Shown: positions 17,712-26,364 of the stretch, in pieces
Layout: every line of letters starts with the position of its first letter
How positions within the stretch are numbered: position 1 is the first letter of the stretch
Assembly (NCBI GenBank): GCA_002427755.1
Contig: DIYO01000001.1
Location: 1,331,782 to 1,395,781, forward strand
Direction of reading: 5' to 3'
Length of the DNA stretch: 64,000 bases
DNA from: Roseivirga sp. UBA6052
GTDB taxonomy: Bacteria; Bacteroidota; Bacteroidia; Cytophagales; Cyclobacteriaceae
The notes under the pieces: generated by a model
What the model saw: only the letters and a program-made list of their open reading frames with translations
The model's database searches: none
What the model was told of the DNA's origin: nothing
Made by a program: the position numbers and the translations under genes

Positions 17712-17756
17712 TAAGATAATTACACGTTAACTTTAAATAGCCAGGAAAGGAAAGTC

Positions 17757-19433
17757 ATGAGAAGAATCAAATGGAAATTATTAATGGCACCACTGGGCAT
17801 ACTTACCTTGTTTGCCTGTTCACCAAATCAATACCAACAACTTACAGAATATGATGATGTATATTTTACATCTGCAGACAGACAGCAAACACCTAAAGTG
17901 ATTGCTAAACCTGTTGAAGTTACACCTGTTGCGAATACGCAGGTAGTTAGTTTGGAGAACAGTTCAATAGCCAAAGTGGAACCTGAACTGGTACAAAAAT
18001 ATTCTAGTCCAACTAAAGAAGTTACTTATTTCGAATTAACAGAACCCAAAGTACAAAGGGCCTCTGAGCTGAATTATGATGACTTTGTTTCGGACTACGA
18101 AAACAGCCTTTTAAAGTATTATGAATTACCTGTAGACTGGGAGACAGAATGGAATGAAGGTGAATTCAACCGACTCGTAAGAGACGATTTCTATTTTGCT
18201 CAGGCTTGGTACGATCAATATTATAGAGGAGATGGCGCTAGAATGGATGAATATCTTGCCGGAAGTTTGGGAAGAAATAATCTCAGCGTATCAGACCTTC
18301 GTTCTTCTAATCTTGGATCAGATATTAACATCAACCTAGGTCTAGGCTTCGGTAGAGGCTGGGGCTGGGGAAGTCCATTCGGTTGGGGTAATAACTTTGG
18401 CTGGGGAGTAGGCTTTGGCTGGGGTGACCCATTCTTTGGTGTAAATGCCGGATTCTGGGATCCATGGGCCTTCAGATCGCCATTTGGATTTAGAAATGCT
18501 TGGGCTTTTAATAGTTGGGACCCTTTTTGGGGCTCTAGCTGGGGCTGGGGAGGCATTGGCTTTAACAGATGGAACCGCTGGAATAGATGGAACAGACGCG
18601 CTTGGAGAAATGGTTGGATTGGTGGTTTTAACGGACCAGTTGTAAACAACTTCTTTGTAGGTAACTCTGGAGAATTTGTGAATGGCAGAGGTAGAACTTT
18701 CACCAGAGGAGGAAGACTAAGATCTACATCTGTAACTTCTGTGAGAAGCGATGCTTTAAATGGTACTGTAGCGAGCAGAAGAAGTGGAAGAGTTAGTGCA
18801 ACTAATGATCGCATTACCAGAAGTTCCATATCAAACGTATCATCGAGAAGTAGCAGGGTTTCTGGAGGTAGAGCAGTTAGTTCATCCAGTGCTAGAAGTG
18901 GTAGAGTTTCTTCGTCTAGAACAGGTTCTGCAAATGTTAGAAGCAGCCGTAGTTCTTCTCCTAATGTAAGTAGTACAAGAAGTAGTAGAGTAAGAACTGA
19001 TGCTTACAGATTCTCTAGCTCAAGAAATTCTAGAAGCTCATCTGTATCAACAGATCGTTCAGCTTCAAGAGCATCTTCTTCTAGAGAAGTAAGAAGCAGA
19101 ACTAGCAGATTTAGTAGAGACTCTTTCTCTTCAAACAGATCATCTAGTAACAGAAGCTCTTCGAGAAATAGCGGACTATCTTTCAGCCGTAACTCATCGA
19201 GTAGATCTTCTTCAGGAATTCGCTCTAGCAGCAGATCTTCTGGTAGTAGAAGCTCATACTCAAGAGGCTCTTCAAGTAGAGGAAGTTCTTCTAGAAGTTT
19301 CAGTCGAGGATCTAGTTCAAGGTCTTCTTCTAGAGGCTCGTTTAGTAGAAGTAGTGGTGGAAGCCGATCTTCAGGCAGCAGCCGATCTTCAAGTAGTAGA
19401 TCAGGTGGTTCAAGCAGATCTGGCAGAGGTTAA
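17757..19433 (+). CDS. Lipoprotein with Gly/Trp-rich middle and Ser/Arg-rich tail
   Basis: A 558-residue exported lipoprotein of unknown function. The signal peptide ends in the lipobox LFAC (C21). Residues about 22-190 look globular or acidic, with many Y, D and E residues. Residues about 195-300 are Gly/Trp/Phe-rich with GWGWG, FGWG and NRWNRWNRWNRR runs. From about 320 to the end the chain is almost entirely Ser and Arg with some Gly, giving a very basic disordered tail. The tail is coded by mixed Ser and Arg codons, so protein composition, not a simple DNA repeat, seems conserved. A purine-rich AGGAAAGGA precedes the ATG. A FadL-like barrel gene follows after 24 bases. Similar low-complexity proteins exist in Cytophagales, but I know no function. 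Confidence 0.75.
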   Translation: MRRIKWKLLMAPLGILTLFACSPNQYQQLTEYDDVYFTSADRQQTPKVIAKPVEVTPVANTQVVSLENSSIAKVEPELVQKYSSPTKEVTYFELTEPKVQRASELNYDDFVSDYENSLLKYYELPVDWETEWNEGEFNRLVRDDFYFAQAWYDQYYRGDGARMDEYLAGSLGRNNLSVSDLRSSNLGSDININLGLGFGRGWGWGSPFGWGNNFGWGVGFGWGDPFFGVNAGFWDPWAFRSPFGFRNAWAFNSWDPFWGSSWGWGGIGFNRWNRWNRWNRRAWRNGWIGGFNGPVVNNFFVGNSGEFVNGRGRTFTRGGRLRSTSVTSVRSDALNGTVASRRSGRVSATNDRITRSSISNVSSRSSRVSGGRAVSSSSARSGRVSSSRTGSANVRSSRSSSPNVSSTRSSRVRTDAYRFSSSRNSRSSSVSTDRSASRASSSREVRSRTSRFSRDSFSSNRSSSNRSSSRNSGLSFSRNSSSRSSSGIRSSSRSSGSRSSYSRGSSSRGSSSRSFSRGSSSRSSSRGSFSRSSGGSRSSGSSRSSSSRSGGSSRSGRG

Positions 19434-19457
19434 TTCAGCATACAAAAACTCATCAAA

Positions 19458-20987
19458 ATGAAAAGATTATCAAAGCTTATATATATAGGCCTGGCACTGC
19501 TGTGTATAACAGCGGTGTCTAAGGCCCAAGTGCAGCCAGGTTCATTTGGCTATTATCAAGATGCACTAAGGTTTAGCCAGTTTAATCAATGGGGTACTGC
19601 CAGATTCTCCGGAATTGCAGGTGCAGGAAGCGTACTCGGTGGCGATGTGAGTGCAGCATCTCTCAACCCTGCCGGTTTAGGACTATTCAATAGATCGCAA
19701 TTTGTAATCACACCTGGTTTAAGTGTTAATACTTTTGATTCTAATTTCTTAGATGTAGAAACAAGAAGTGAGCGCACTAATTTCTCATTAGCCAATGCAG
19801 GTCTAGTTATCAATTTTAACAAGGGCGATTTAACTCCAGGAAGTTGGAGAGGTGGTTCCTTAGCCATCACTTATAATCGATTCAATGATTTTAGGCAAGA
19901 CATTGGGTATTCGGCACAGAACAATAACAATTCCATTATTGATGCCATGCTGAATAGAGCAGATGGATTCTTCCCCGAAGAACTGGGTGGTATTGAACAG
20001 ATTGGATATGACCATTATTTGATCAACCCATTCCCGGGTGCTGAAGACATTTACACTTCATTTGTCAATGGTTTTCCTGTTCAGAGAGAAAGGATTAATA
20101 GAATTGGTCAAATCGATCAAGTGAACATTGCATTCGGTGGCAACTTTGAGGACAAATTGTATGTAGGGGCGGGTCTTGGTCTTACGTCTGTTGATTATAG
20201 ACAACTGAGAGTATACACAGAAAATTTTAGCGGCTCAGCTTTAAATCAATTCACACTAGATGAAAGGCTTGATATTTCAGGAACTGGAGTGAACGCTAAT
20301 CTTGGTGTAATCTTTAGACCAACTAACTTCGTTCGATTTGGTGCTTCAATTACAACACCAACATGGTACAACTTCAGTGAAGAGAGTGATGCAATTTATA
20401 GCTCAGACTATAACAATTATGATGTAGCGAATTTCTTAGATGACAATGGAAACCGAATCATTCAAGAAGACACTGTATTGAATAGTTTGGTAAGTGAGAC
20501 TAACATATTCTTTTCGAACTATAACTTAAGAACGCCATTGAGATTGAATGCTGGTATAGCTTTCTTCTTAGGCAAGAATGGTTTTATTACGGCCGATATT
20601 GAAAGATTAAACTATGGTAATGCTTTTGTTTCTTCTCCTGACTTTACGGCTGAGAGTGACAACAGAACGATAGAGAACATCTATCAATCGACAACAAACT
20701 TTAGATTAGGAGCTGAATATAGATACAAGCTATTCAGGTTTAGAGCAGGGTTTGCATCATTAGGTGATCCTACAAACGACTCTTTTGATGACATCGATCG
20801 ATCTAGAACAATATCATCTTTAGGTGTAGGTATGAATGTAGGAAAGTACTTTTTGGATCTCTCCTATGCACATACCGAGTTCGGAGATTCATTTACTTCA
20901 TACACGTTTGCTGATGGCACAGGACTTACTGCAAATATTAATAACAACGTAAATGATTTTAAAATTAGCTTAGGAATGAGCTTCTAG
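19458..20987 (+). CDS. FadL/OMPP1-type outer-membrane transport barrel
   Basis: A 509-residue outer-membrane protein. The signal peptide ends near AVSKAQ. The start of the mature part, QWGTARFSGIAGAGSVLGGD, followed by SAASLNPAGLGLF, is the N-terminal pattern of FadL/TodX/OMPP1 hydrophobic-substrate channels (plug and first strand). The rest is beta strands with amphipathic ends, and it finishes with NDFKISLGMSF, a C-terminal strand with terminal Phe. The likely role is passage of hydrophobic compounds; the substrate is unknown. It shares an operon with the Ser/Arg-rich lipoprotein. Its stop is one base from the convergent aroK stop. Confidence 0.82.
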   Translation: MKRLSKLIYIGLALLCITAVSKAQVQPGSFGYYQDALRFSQFNQWGTARFSGIAGAGSVLGGDVSAASLNPAGLGLFNRSQFVITPGLSVNTFDSNFLDVETRSERTNFSLANAGLVINFNKGDLTPGSWRGGSLAITYNRFNDFRQDIGYSAQNNNNSIIDAMLNRADGFFPEELGGIEQIGYDHYLINPFPGAEDIYTSFVNGFPVQRERINRIGQIDQVNIAFGGNFEDKLYVGAGLGLTSVDYRQLRVYTENFSGSALNQFTLDERLDISGTGVNANLGVIFRPTNFVRFGASITTPTWYNFSEESDAIYSSDYNNYDVANFLDDNGNRIIQEDTVLNSLVSETNIFFSNYNLRTPLRLNAGIAFFLGKNGFITADIERLNYGNAFVSSPDFTAESDNRTIENIYQSTTNFRLGAEYRYKLFRFRAGFASLGDPTNDSFDDIDRSRTISSLGVGMNVGKYFLDLSYAHTEFGDSFTSYTFADGTGLTANINNNVNDFKISLGMSF

Positions 20988-20988
20988 C

Positions 20989-21516
20989 TCAGAGCTCAAC
21001 TGATTTTAGATTAGAGATAATCATATCTACATTGATTTGGTTATCTCTAATTTTTATTTGCGCTTGACTGTAGAAGGTCTCTCTCCTCTCCTTCATTTCT
21101 CTAATCTCTTGAATTAAATCTTGGTGATCGTAACTCTTGAACATTGGTCTGTTCTCAACACCACCATCTATAATTCTTAAAGCCAATTCTCCTGGAGTAA
21201 CATCAAAATAAAGCGTAACACCATGCTTATTCATGGCATCCATATTGAAATGAAAACAAGGAGCTCCTCCTCCAGTAGCCATGATAAAAGAATCTTCAGC
21301 CGCTATAACATCCATCAGCGCCTCATGCTCCCAAATTCTGAATTGTCCTTCTCCGTTATGAGCAAAGATGTCTGGAATTGATTTTCCTACCCTTTCCTCA
21401 ATAAGCAAATCCAGGTCTATGAATTTGTAGCCTAATCTTTGTGCAAGCTCCTTCCCAAGAGTGGATTTACCCGAACCTGCAAGTCCGACTAAAAAGATTC
21501 CCTTATGAACATTCAT
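20989..21516 (-). CDS. aroK: Shikimate kinase
   Basis: A 175-residue kinase that phosphorylates shikimate in the chorismate pathway. The P-loop is GLAGSGKS (11-18). The shikimate-binding DLDLLIEE follows, with the FR of GEGQFRIWE, the Walker-B-like GGGAPCF and the lid ENRPMF. Length and motif order are normal. The ATG overlaps the stop of the BT_3928 gene by one base (TAATG), so it is translationally coupled as the last gene of a three-gene operon. Confidence 0.95.
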   Translation of the reverse strand: MNVHKGIFLVGLAGSGKSTLGKELAQRLGYKFIDLDLLIEERVGKSIPDIFAHNGEGQFRIWEHEALMDVIAAEDSFIMATGGGAPCFHFNMDAMNKHGVTLYFDVTPGELALRIIDGGVENRPMFKSYDHQDLIQEIREMKERRETFYSQAQIKIRDNQINVDMIISNLKSVEL

Positions 21517-22508
21517 TAATCTAAGTTACTGAAAATCTCGTCAGCCGAAGGCACATCATTGTAGTGCCACTTTCCCTTAACCACACCGTCTTTCAGTAAA
21601 ACAAGACCTGGATTAGATCTAACCATGGTCTTTAAAAGGGTCTTATCCGAATAGTAATAAGGCAAAGCTAACTGCACAGCATGTCTCAGGTTTTCGAATT
21701 CAGCACCGCTTGCCGCTGTAATTGCCGTCACTTCTATATCCGATTCTATAGCACCAATCAGACTATTTACCATAGCATAAGCGTCAATATCAGTCTTCTC
21801 AGTATCATGAACTATCACGAGCAACTTACTTCCGCTCAGTGAACGGTCAGTATAGTCATCTTCATCTCCCCAAAAAGCATAGTTAGTAATCTTGGGTACT
21901 GCATATGGATCTTCAGGTGGCGGCATCATGGCTTCAGGAATGCTTGTTCCTACTTTATACGCTCTAAAATCAATAGCCGGCAGATGTGCTACTGATAAGA
22001 AACAAACGATAAGACAAAATGTAAGTGTAAAAGCCACTCCACCTAAGTGATAAATAGGTGTGGAATCACGTTCGTTCTTTTTTCTACCCACAAAAAGAAT
22101 AATGATTAAGACTAAGAGAATAATGTCTTTAGTAAAGGATTGCCATGGTGTTAATTTGATTGCATCCCCAAAACATCCACAGTCGGTTACTTTATTAAAG
22201 TATGCAGAATAGAATGTCAAGAAAGTAAAGAACACAATTATCGCAAGCAACAAACTTGTTGTCCACTTCTCTTTGAATCTCATGAGTAGGGCTACACCAA
22301 GCACCACTTCAAGTGTGGATAGAAAAATAGAAAGAAATAAGGAGGCGGGTTTTAACGCATCAAAAAATGGTGCTATATCTACTGAGAAAACAGTAAAATA
22401 CTCTTCCAATTTAATTTGAGTTCCTACCGGATCATTCACTTTAATTAATCCGGAAAAGATAAACAGGGCACCAACAAGGTATCTCGCAGCTTTATTCAAT
22501 ACTTCCAT
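21516..22508 (-). CDS. BT_3928-family DoxX-like membrane protein with periplasmic domain
   Basis: A 330-residue protein. The first ~145 residues contain about four membrane helices of the DoxX/MauE type, with GALFIFSGLIKVNDPVG at the start and the CGCFGDAIKLTPWQSF loop carrying a cysteine pair. One more helix follows near 155-175. The C-terminal ~150 residues are soluble and resemble a degenerate thioredoxin-like domain (KLLVIVHDTEKTD and PGLVLLKDGVVKGKWHYND) without CxxC. The family is a common Bacteroidota hypothetical, usually beside the DUF1599 gene. A redox or quinone-linked role is inference from the DoxX/MauE relation. Confidence 0.82.
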   Translation of the reverse strand: MEVLNKAARYLVGALFIFSGLIKVNDPVGTQIKLEEYFTVFSVDIAPFFDALKPASLFLSIFLSTLEVVLGVALLMRFKEKWTTSLLLAIIVFFTFLTFYSAYFNKVTDCGCFGDAIKLTPWQSFTKDIILLVLIIILFVGRKKNERDSTPIYHLGGVAFTLTFCLIVCFLSVAHLPAIDFRAYKVGTSIPEAMMPPPEDPYAVPKITNYAFWGDEDDYTDRSLSGSKLLVIVHDTEKTDIDAYAMVNSLIGAIESDIEVTAITAASGAEFENLRHAVQLALPYYYSDKTLLKTMVRSNPGLVLLKDGVVKGKWHYNDVPSADEIFSNLD

Positions 22509-22512
22509 TCTA

Positions 22513-23052
22513 CTATTCCTTCATTAAGATCATACAGAAAACGGCATAATTGATCATGTCCATGTAATTAGCATCAATACCTTCTGAGATGATAGTTTTG
22601 CCAGAATTATCTTCAATCTGTTTTACACGTAGCAACTTCATGAGAATTATATCAGTCATAGAAGAGACTCTCATATCTCTCCATGCTTCTCCATAATCAT
22701 GATTCTTGTTCATCAACAAGTCCATTGTGGTGTTTACATGCCCATCGTAAAGTGGCTCAAGAACTTCAACATCCATTTCCATTGGATCGTCTTCCGTCAA
22801 ATCCATTTGAATCAAAGCAAGCACACAGTAGTTGATGATTCCGATAAATTCGCCTGAAATATCGTCATCAACCATTTGTCTGCCCTTATCTTGAATTGAA
22901 CGTATGCGCTGTGCTTTAATAAAGATTTGATCTGTAATTGAAGACAATCTGAGGATTCTCCAAGCTGTGCCGTAATCCTTAGTTTTCTTCATAAATATGT
23001 CTTTACAGACCTTTATAACTTCTTTATATTCGCCTACGGTTTTTTGCTCCAA
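22513..23052 (-). CDS. DUF1599 protein with tandem duplicated domain
   Basis: A 179-residue protein made of two copies of one domain. Both hold the pattern DYG-x-AWR-x2-R-x-SS-x-TD: DYGTAWRILRLSSITD in the first half and DYGEAWRDMRVSSMTD in the second. Each copy then has K-x2-R-x3-I-x-D. The domain family (DUF1599) has been linked by others to nucleotide modification; the chromosomal role in Bacteroidota is unknown. Start is TTG; no ATG occurs before residue 22, which is inside the first domain. It is divergent from folP with only 31 bases between starts, so their promoters must overlap. Confidence 0.85.
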   Translation of the reverse strand: MEQKTVGEYKEVIKVCKDIFMKKTKDYGTAWRILRLSSITDQIFIKAQRIRSIQDKGRQMVDDDISGEFIGIINYCVLALIQMDLTEDDPMEMDVEVLEPLYDGHVNTTMDLLMNKNHDYGEAWRDMRVSSMTDIILMKLLRVKQIEDNSGKTIISEGIDANYMDMINYAVFCMILMKE

Positions 23053-23083
23053 TTGATAAAATTTTAAACGTTTCTAACTGCTC

Positions 23084-23941
23084 TTGAAGGCGAAAGATAA
23101 TCTATTTAAGGTTAAAAGCACATTGAATATCCGTGGAAATCTAGTGGATTTAAACACCCCAAAAATCATGGGGATTTTGAATGTTACTCCAGATTCGTTT
23201 TATGCCGGAAGTCGCATCCAAAATATTGAGATGGCTGCTCAAAAAGCACAAGAAATGCTAAATAATGGAGCAGATATTATTGACATAGGCGGTTATTCAA
23301 CACGACCGGGTGCCGATGATATTTCAGTAGAAGATGAAATAGAAAGAACTGTACCCATCATAGAGTATTTGATCAAAACAAAGCCAGATTTAATCATCTC
23401 TATAGATACATTCAGATCTGAAGTTGCTCGTAAGGCAGTTGCTGCCGGTGCTTCTATCATTAATGATGTTTCCGGAGGTAATCTTGATGATCGCATGTTC
23501 GAAACTGTTGCGGAACTAGGCGTTCCATACATCTTAATGCATATGAGAGGCACTCCTCAGACCATGAAGGAACTCAACCAATACGACCATCTACTGAATG
23601 ATATCACTAAAGAAATAGAATCCAAAAAACAGCAACTACTGTCTTTAGGAGTTTCGGATATCATTATTGATCCGGGTTTTGGTTTCGCAAAGAACATCAC
23701 TCAGAACTATGAAATCCTTCGAAATTTGGGTTATTTTAAAAGAATGAAGCTTCCGATCTTGGCTGGCGTTTCGAGAAAATCCATGATTTACAAAACGCTT
23801 AAGTCAACTCCCGAAGAAGCGCTTAATGGTACTACCGCCTTAAATATGGCAGCATTGATCAATGGCGCATCTATTCTAAGAGTTCATGATGTAAAAGAGG
23901 CAGCAGAAACAGTGAGACTTTATAGAGCATACAAAGGTTGA
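23084..23941 (+). CDS. folP: Dihydropteroate synthase
   Basis: Joins 6-hydroxymethyl-dihydropterin diphosphate and p-aminobenzoate in folate synthesis. The 285-residue TIM barrel has GILNVTPDSFYAG, the pterin-binding DIGGYSTRPGA, INDVSGG, ILMHMRG, the IIDPGFGFAK strand and the GVSRKSMI segment. The start is TTG at 23084; the next ATG would remove the first conserved strand. It overlaps cdaA by four bases. The folP-cdaA pair is conserved in many Bacteroidota. Confidence 0.95.
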   Translation: MKAKDNLFKVKSTLNIRGNLVDLNTPKIMGILNVTPDSFYAGSRIQNIEMAAQKAQEMLNNGADIIDIGGYSTRPGADDISVEDEIERTVPIIEYLIKTKPDLIISIDTFRSEVARKAVAAGASIINDVSGGNLDDRMFETVAELGVPYILMHMRGTPQTMKELNQYDHLLNDITKEIESKKQQLLSLGVSDIIIDPGFGFAKNITQNYEILRNLGYFKRMKLPILAGVSRKSMIYKTLKSTPEEALNGTTALNMAALINGASILRVHDVKEAAETVRLYRAYKG

Positions 23942-24792
23942 TCTTCGCATTTAAAATAGGGTTCCTTGAAGTAAGGTGGATAGATATACTAGACATTCTC
24001 TTTGTTGCTATTCTACTTTATCAGCTATACAAACTTCTTAAAGGAAGCGTAGCGGTAAGGGTGCTTATTGGTTTCGTATTACTTTACCTTATCTACCTCA
24101 TTGTAAGAGCGGCCGAAATGAATATGCTAGCCGGTATTCTAGGACAATTTATGGGGGTTGGAGTATTAGCGGCCATCATCATATTCTCACAAGAAATTAG
24201 AAAATTCCTTCTTCTGCTCGGCAAAACGACTTTTAGGCAGAACGACATTTTCCAATCAATCATGATTTGGAAGAAAAAAGAGGGTAAGCAGATCATGAAT
24301 ATTACGCCTATCATTGAGGCGATTAAACAGCTTTCATCTACCAATACAGGCGCCTTGCTGGTAATTTCAAGAAATACAGAGTTGAAATTTTATGCAGATT
24401 CTGGAGACCTTTTAGATGCATTTGTTTCAAAACGACTACTGATATCCATATTCAATAAGCATAGTCCGCTACATGATGGGGCAGCCATTATTTTCAACGG
24501 CAAAATCATTGCAGCTAGATGTATTCTTCCTGTAAGTGAAAGAGATTTACCTGCGCAATTTGGTATGAGACACCGCGCAGCTTTGGGTATGTCTGAAGCT
24601 ACAGACACACTAATCTTGACTATCTCTGAAGAAACTGGTCAGATGTCTATTGCCAGAAATGGTAAGCTAGATGATAACCTATCAGTTGCAGAAATCAGAA
24701 GAAGAGTGAATAGCTATCTGCTAGAAACAAAAAAAGTATCTCCTGCTAAAACCATTGAAGATGAAAGCGAAGAACTAGAAGTGGCTTCTTAA
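23938..24792 (+). CDS. cdaA: Diadenylate cyclase CdaA (c-di-AMP synthesis)
   Basis: Membrane-bound enzyme that makes c-di-AMP from two ATP. The 284 residues comprise three N-terminal membrane helices (about 10-95) and the DAC domain with the two catalytic motifs: HDGAAIIF and MRHRAALG. The start is TTG within TTGA, which also contains the TGA of folP. In Firmicutes the gene sits with cdaR and glmM; here it is with folP, the usual arrangement for this phylum. No cdaR is in the window. The stop overlaps the convergent kbl stop by four bases. Confidence 0.95.
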   Translation: MIFAFKIGFLEVRWIDILDILFVAILLYQLYKLLKGSVAVRVLIGFVLLYLIYLIVRAAEMNMLAGILGQFMGVGVLAAIIIFSQEIRKFLLLLGKTTFRQNDIFQSIMIWKKKEGKQIMNITPIIEAIKQLSSTNTGALLVISRNTELKFYADSGDLLDAFVSKRLLISIFNKHSPLHDGAAIIFNGKIIAARCILPVSERDLPAQFGMRHRAALGMSEATDTLILTISEETGQMSIARNGKLDDNLSVAEIRRRVNSYLLETKKVSPAKTIEDESEELEVAS

Positions 24793-25982
24793 ACCACTCC
24801 TAACTCTTTTCCAACGTCTGTAAAGGCAGTAATGGCCTTATCTAGGTGATGTCTGTCATGCGCAGCAGACATTTGAACTCTTATTCTCGCTTGGCCTTTT
24901 GGTACCACAGGATAGAAGAACCCTATCACATAAATTCCCCTCTTCAATAAAGCATCAGCCATCTTCTGTGCTAAAGGTGCATCATAAAGCATTACAGGAA
25001 CAATTGCATGCTCACCAGATTTAATGTCAAATCCAGCTTCAGTCATTTTCTCTCTGAAGTATTTCGTATTGTCTTCTAGCTTATCTCTCAATTCTGTTGT
25101 TCCAGATAACATATCTAGTACAGCAATAGATGCACCTACAATTGAAGGAGCTAATGTATTTGAAAATAGATAGGGTCTGGATCTTTGGCGAAGCATCTCA
25201 ATGATCTCCTTTTTACCTGAGGTAAAGCCACCCGAAGCACCGCCTAACGCCTTACCTAAGGTTCCGGTAATGATATCCACACGATCCATGCAGTTTCTGA
25301 ATTCATGCACACCTCTACCCGTTTTACCCATAAAGCCGGTAGAATGACACTCATCGGTCATAACCAAAGCCCCGTATTGATCAGCTAAGTCACAGATTTT
25401 ATCTAGCTGAGCAATAGTACCATCCATTGAGAATACCCCATCAGTCACAATTATTTTGTTCTGTGCGCCTTTTGCATCGGCAGCTTTCAATTGCTCTTCG
25501 AGATCGGCCATGTCGTTATGTTGATAGCGGAATCTCATAGCCTTACATAATCTTACACCGTCAATAATTGAAGCGTGGTTTAAGGCATCTGAAATAATAG
25601 CATCTTCAGGTCCTAACAAGGGCTCAAAAACACCCCCGTTAGCATCGAAAGCTGCTGCATAAAGAATGGTGTCTTCCATACCTAAGAATTCGGAAATCTT
25701 AGCCTCCAACTCTTTATGAATATCTTGAGTACCACAAATAAAACGAACGGAAGACAAGCCAAAACCATGGCTATCGATAGCATCTTTAGCCGCTTTCACA
25801 ACATCAGGATGAGAAGACAAGCCTAGGTAATTGTTCGCACAGAAATTAATCACTTCTTCGCCAGCGGTTGTTTTAATGTCGGCAGCTTGAGGTGTTGTGA
25901 TCACTCTCTCTTTTTTGAACAGGCCCGCTTCTTTAATCGACTGTAATTCTGCCTCCAATTTGGGCTTTAAAGAATCGTACAT
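24789..25982 (-). CDS. kbl: Glycine C-acetyltransferase (2-amino-3-ketobutyrate CoA ligase)
   Basis: PLP enzyme of 397 residues that cleaves 2-amino-3-ketobutyrate with CoA to glycine and acetyl-CoA. It belongs to the alpha-oxoamine synthase family: NFCANNYLGLSSHP, SSVRFICGTQDIHKELE, DECHSTGFMGKTGRG and the PLP lysine in GTLGKALGGASGG. The N-terminal and C-terminal (VVPKGQARIRVQMSA) segments fit Kbl better than 8-amino-7-oxononanoate synthase. The adjacent divergent tdh gene provides its substrate, which supports this choice. A small 84-residue gene lies one base upstream in the same operon. Confidence 0.95.
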   Translation of the reverse strand: MYDSLKPKLEAELQSIKEAGLFKKERVITTPQAADIKTTAGEEVINFCANNYLGLSSHPDVVKAAKDAIDSHGFGLSSVRFICGTQDIHKELEAKISEFLGMEDTILYAAAFDANGGVFEPLLGPEDAIISDALNHASIIDGVRLCKAMRFRYQHNDMADLEEQLKAADAKGAQNKIIVTDGVFSMDGTIAQLDKICDLADQYGALVMTDECHSTGFMGKTGRGVHEFRNCMDRVDIITGTLGKALGGASGGFTSGKKEIIEMLRQRSRPYLFSNTLAPSIVGASIAVLDMLSGTTELRDKLEDNTKYFREKMTEAGFDIKSGEHAIVPVMLYDAPLAQKMADALLKRGIYVIGFFYPVVPKGQARIRVQMSAAHDRHHLDKAITAFTDVGKELGVV

Positions 25983-25983
25983 T

Positions 25984-26238
25984 TTAAGATGTTTTTGGTC
26001 TTACAATTATAGGACGTGGCTGAGGCTTCTTTTCTGCTTTCACTTCGGTCACTTCCTTAAATGGAAACTCTCTTCTAATCGGATTAATAATGAAGAGTTT
26101 CTGGGAAGTAAAGCTATCAGGATGCATCTGATCGAATTCTTTTTTAAGGTCAGCATATTGTTCTGTCCTCGCCTTTGTAAATGCAACGGCATCTATCCTC
26201 TTTTTATGCAGATATTTTTTAAAAGAAAGCTCCTCCAT
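25984..26238 (-). CDS. Small basic protein upstream of kbl
   Basis: An 84-residue protein I do not recognise. It begins MEELSFKKYLHKKRIDA and is rich in Lys, Arg and Glu, with a short Pro-rich, basic C-terminus (KPQPRPIIVRPKTS). No signal peptide or membrane segment is seen. It is one base from kbl, so it is co-transcribed. An exact TATCTTTG box sits only six bases before the ATG, which would give an almost leaderless mRNA. A TTG three codons upstream is in frame but lies inside the space after the box. It may be a regulator or accessory subunit linked to threonine breakdown; this is inference. Confidence 0.6.
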   Translation of the reverse strand: MEELSFKKYLHKKRIDAVAFTKARTEQYADLKKEFDQMHPDSFTSQKLFIINPIRREFPFKEVTEVKAEKKPQPRPIIVRPKTS

Positions 26239-26244
26239 TGCGAG

Positions 26245-26252
26245 CAAAGATA
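26245..26252 (-). promoter_or_regulatory. -7 box (TATCTTTG) for the small gene and kbl
   Basis: Exact TAnnTTTG match on the minus strand, six bases before the ATG at 26238. If used, transcription would start at or within a few bases of the start codon. Confidence 0.5.
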
Positions 26253-26364
26253 AAGCTAGAAGTCGTAAGTCCGAAGACTGAAGTCAGAACTTCACCGTAA
26301 AAACCTTTCGTAATGCAAACGTTTTACATCTTGAGGCGTTTGACTATTATTGCAGCCAAATAAA

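Noticed and set aside
18221..18829. A 202-codon open frame on the minus strand, antisense to the Gly/Trp-rich region of the lipoprotein gene
   Set aside because: Its Pro/Leu-rich content is the mirror of Gly/Trp/Arg codons on the coding strand; no start signal, no domain.
18700..19430. Repeat-like DNA in the Ser/Arg tail, considered as CRISPR or satellite DNA
   Set aside because: Repetition is at protein level with mixed codons; no constant repeat length or spacers.
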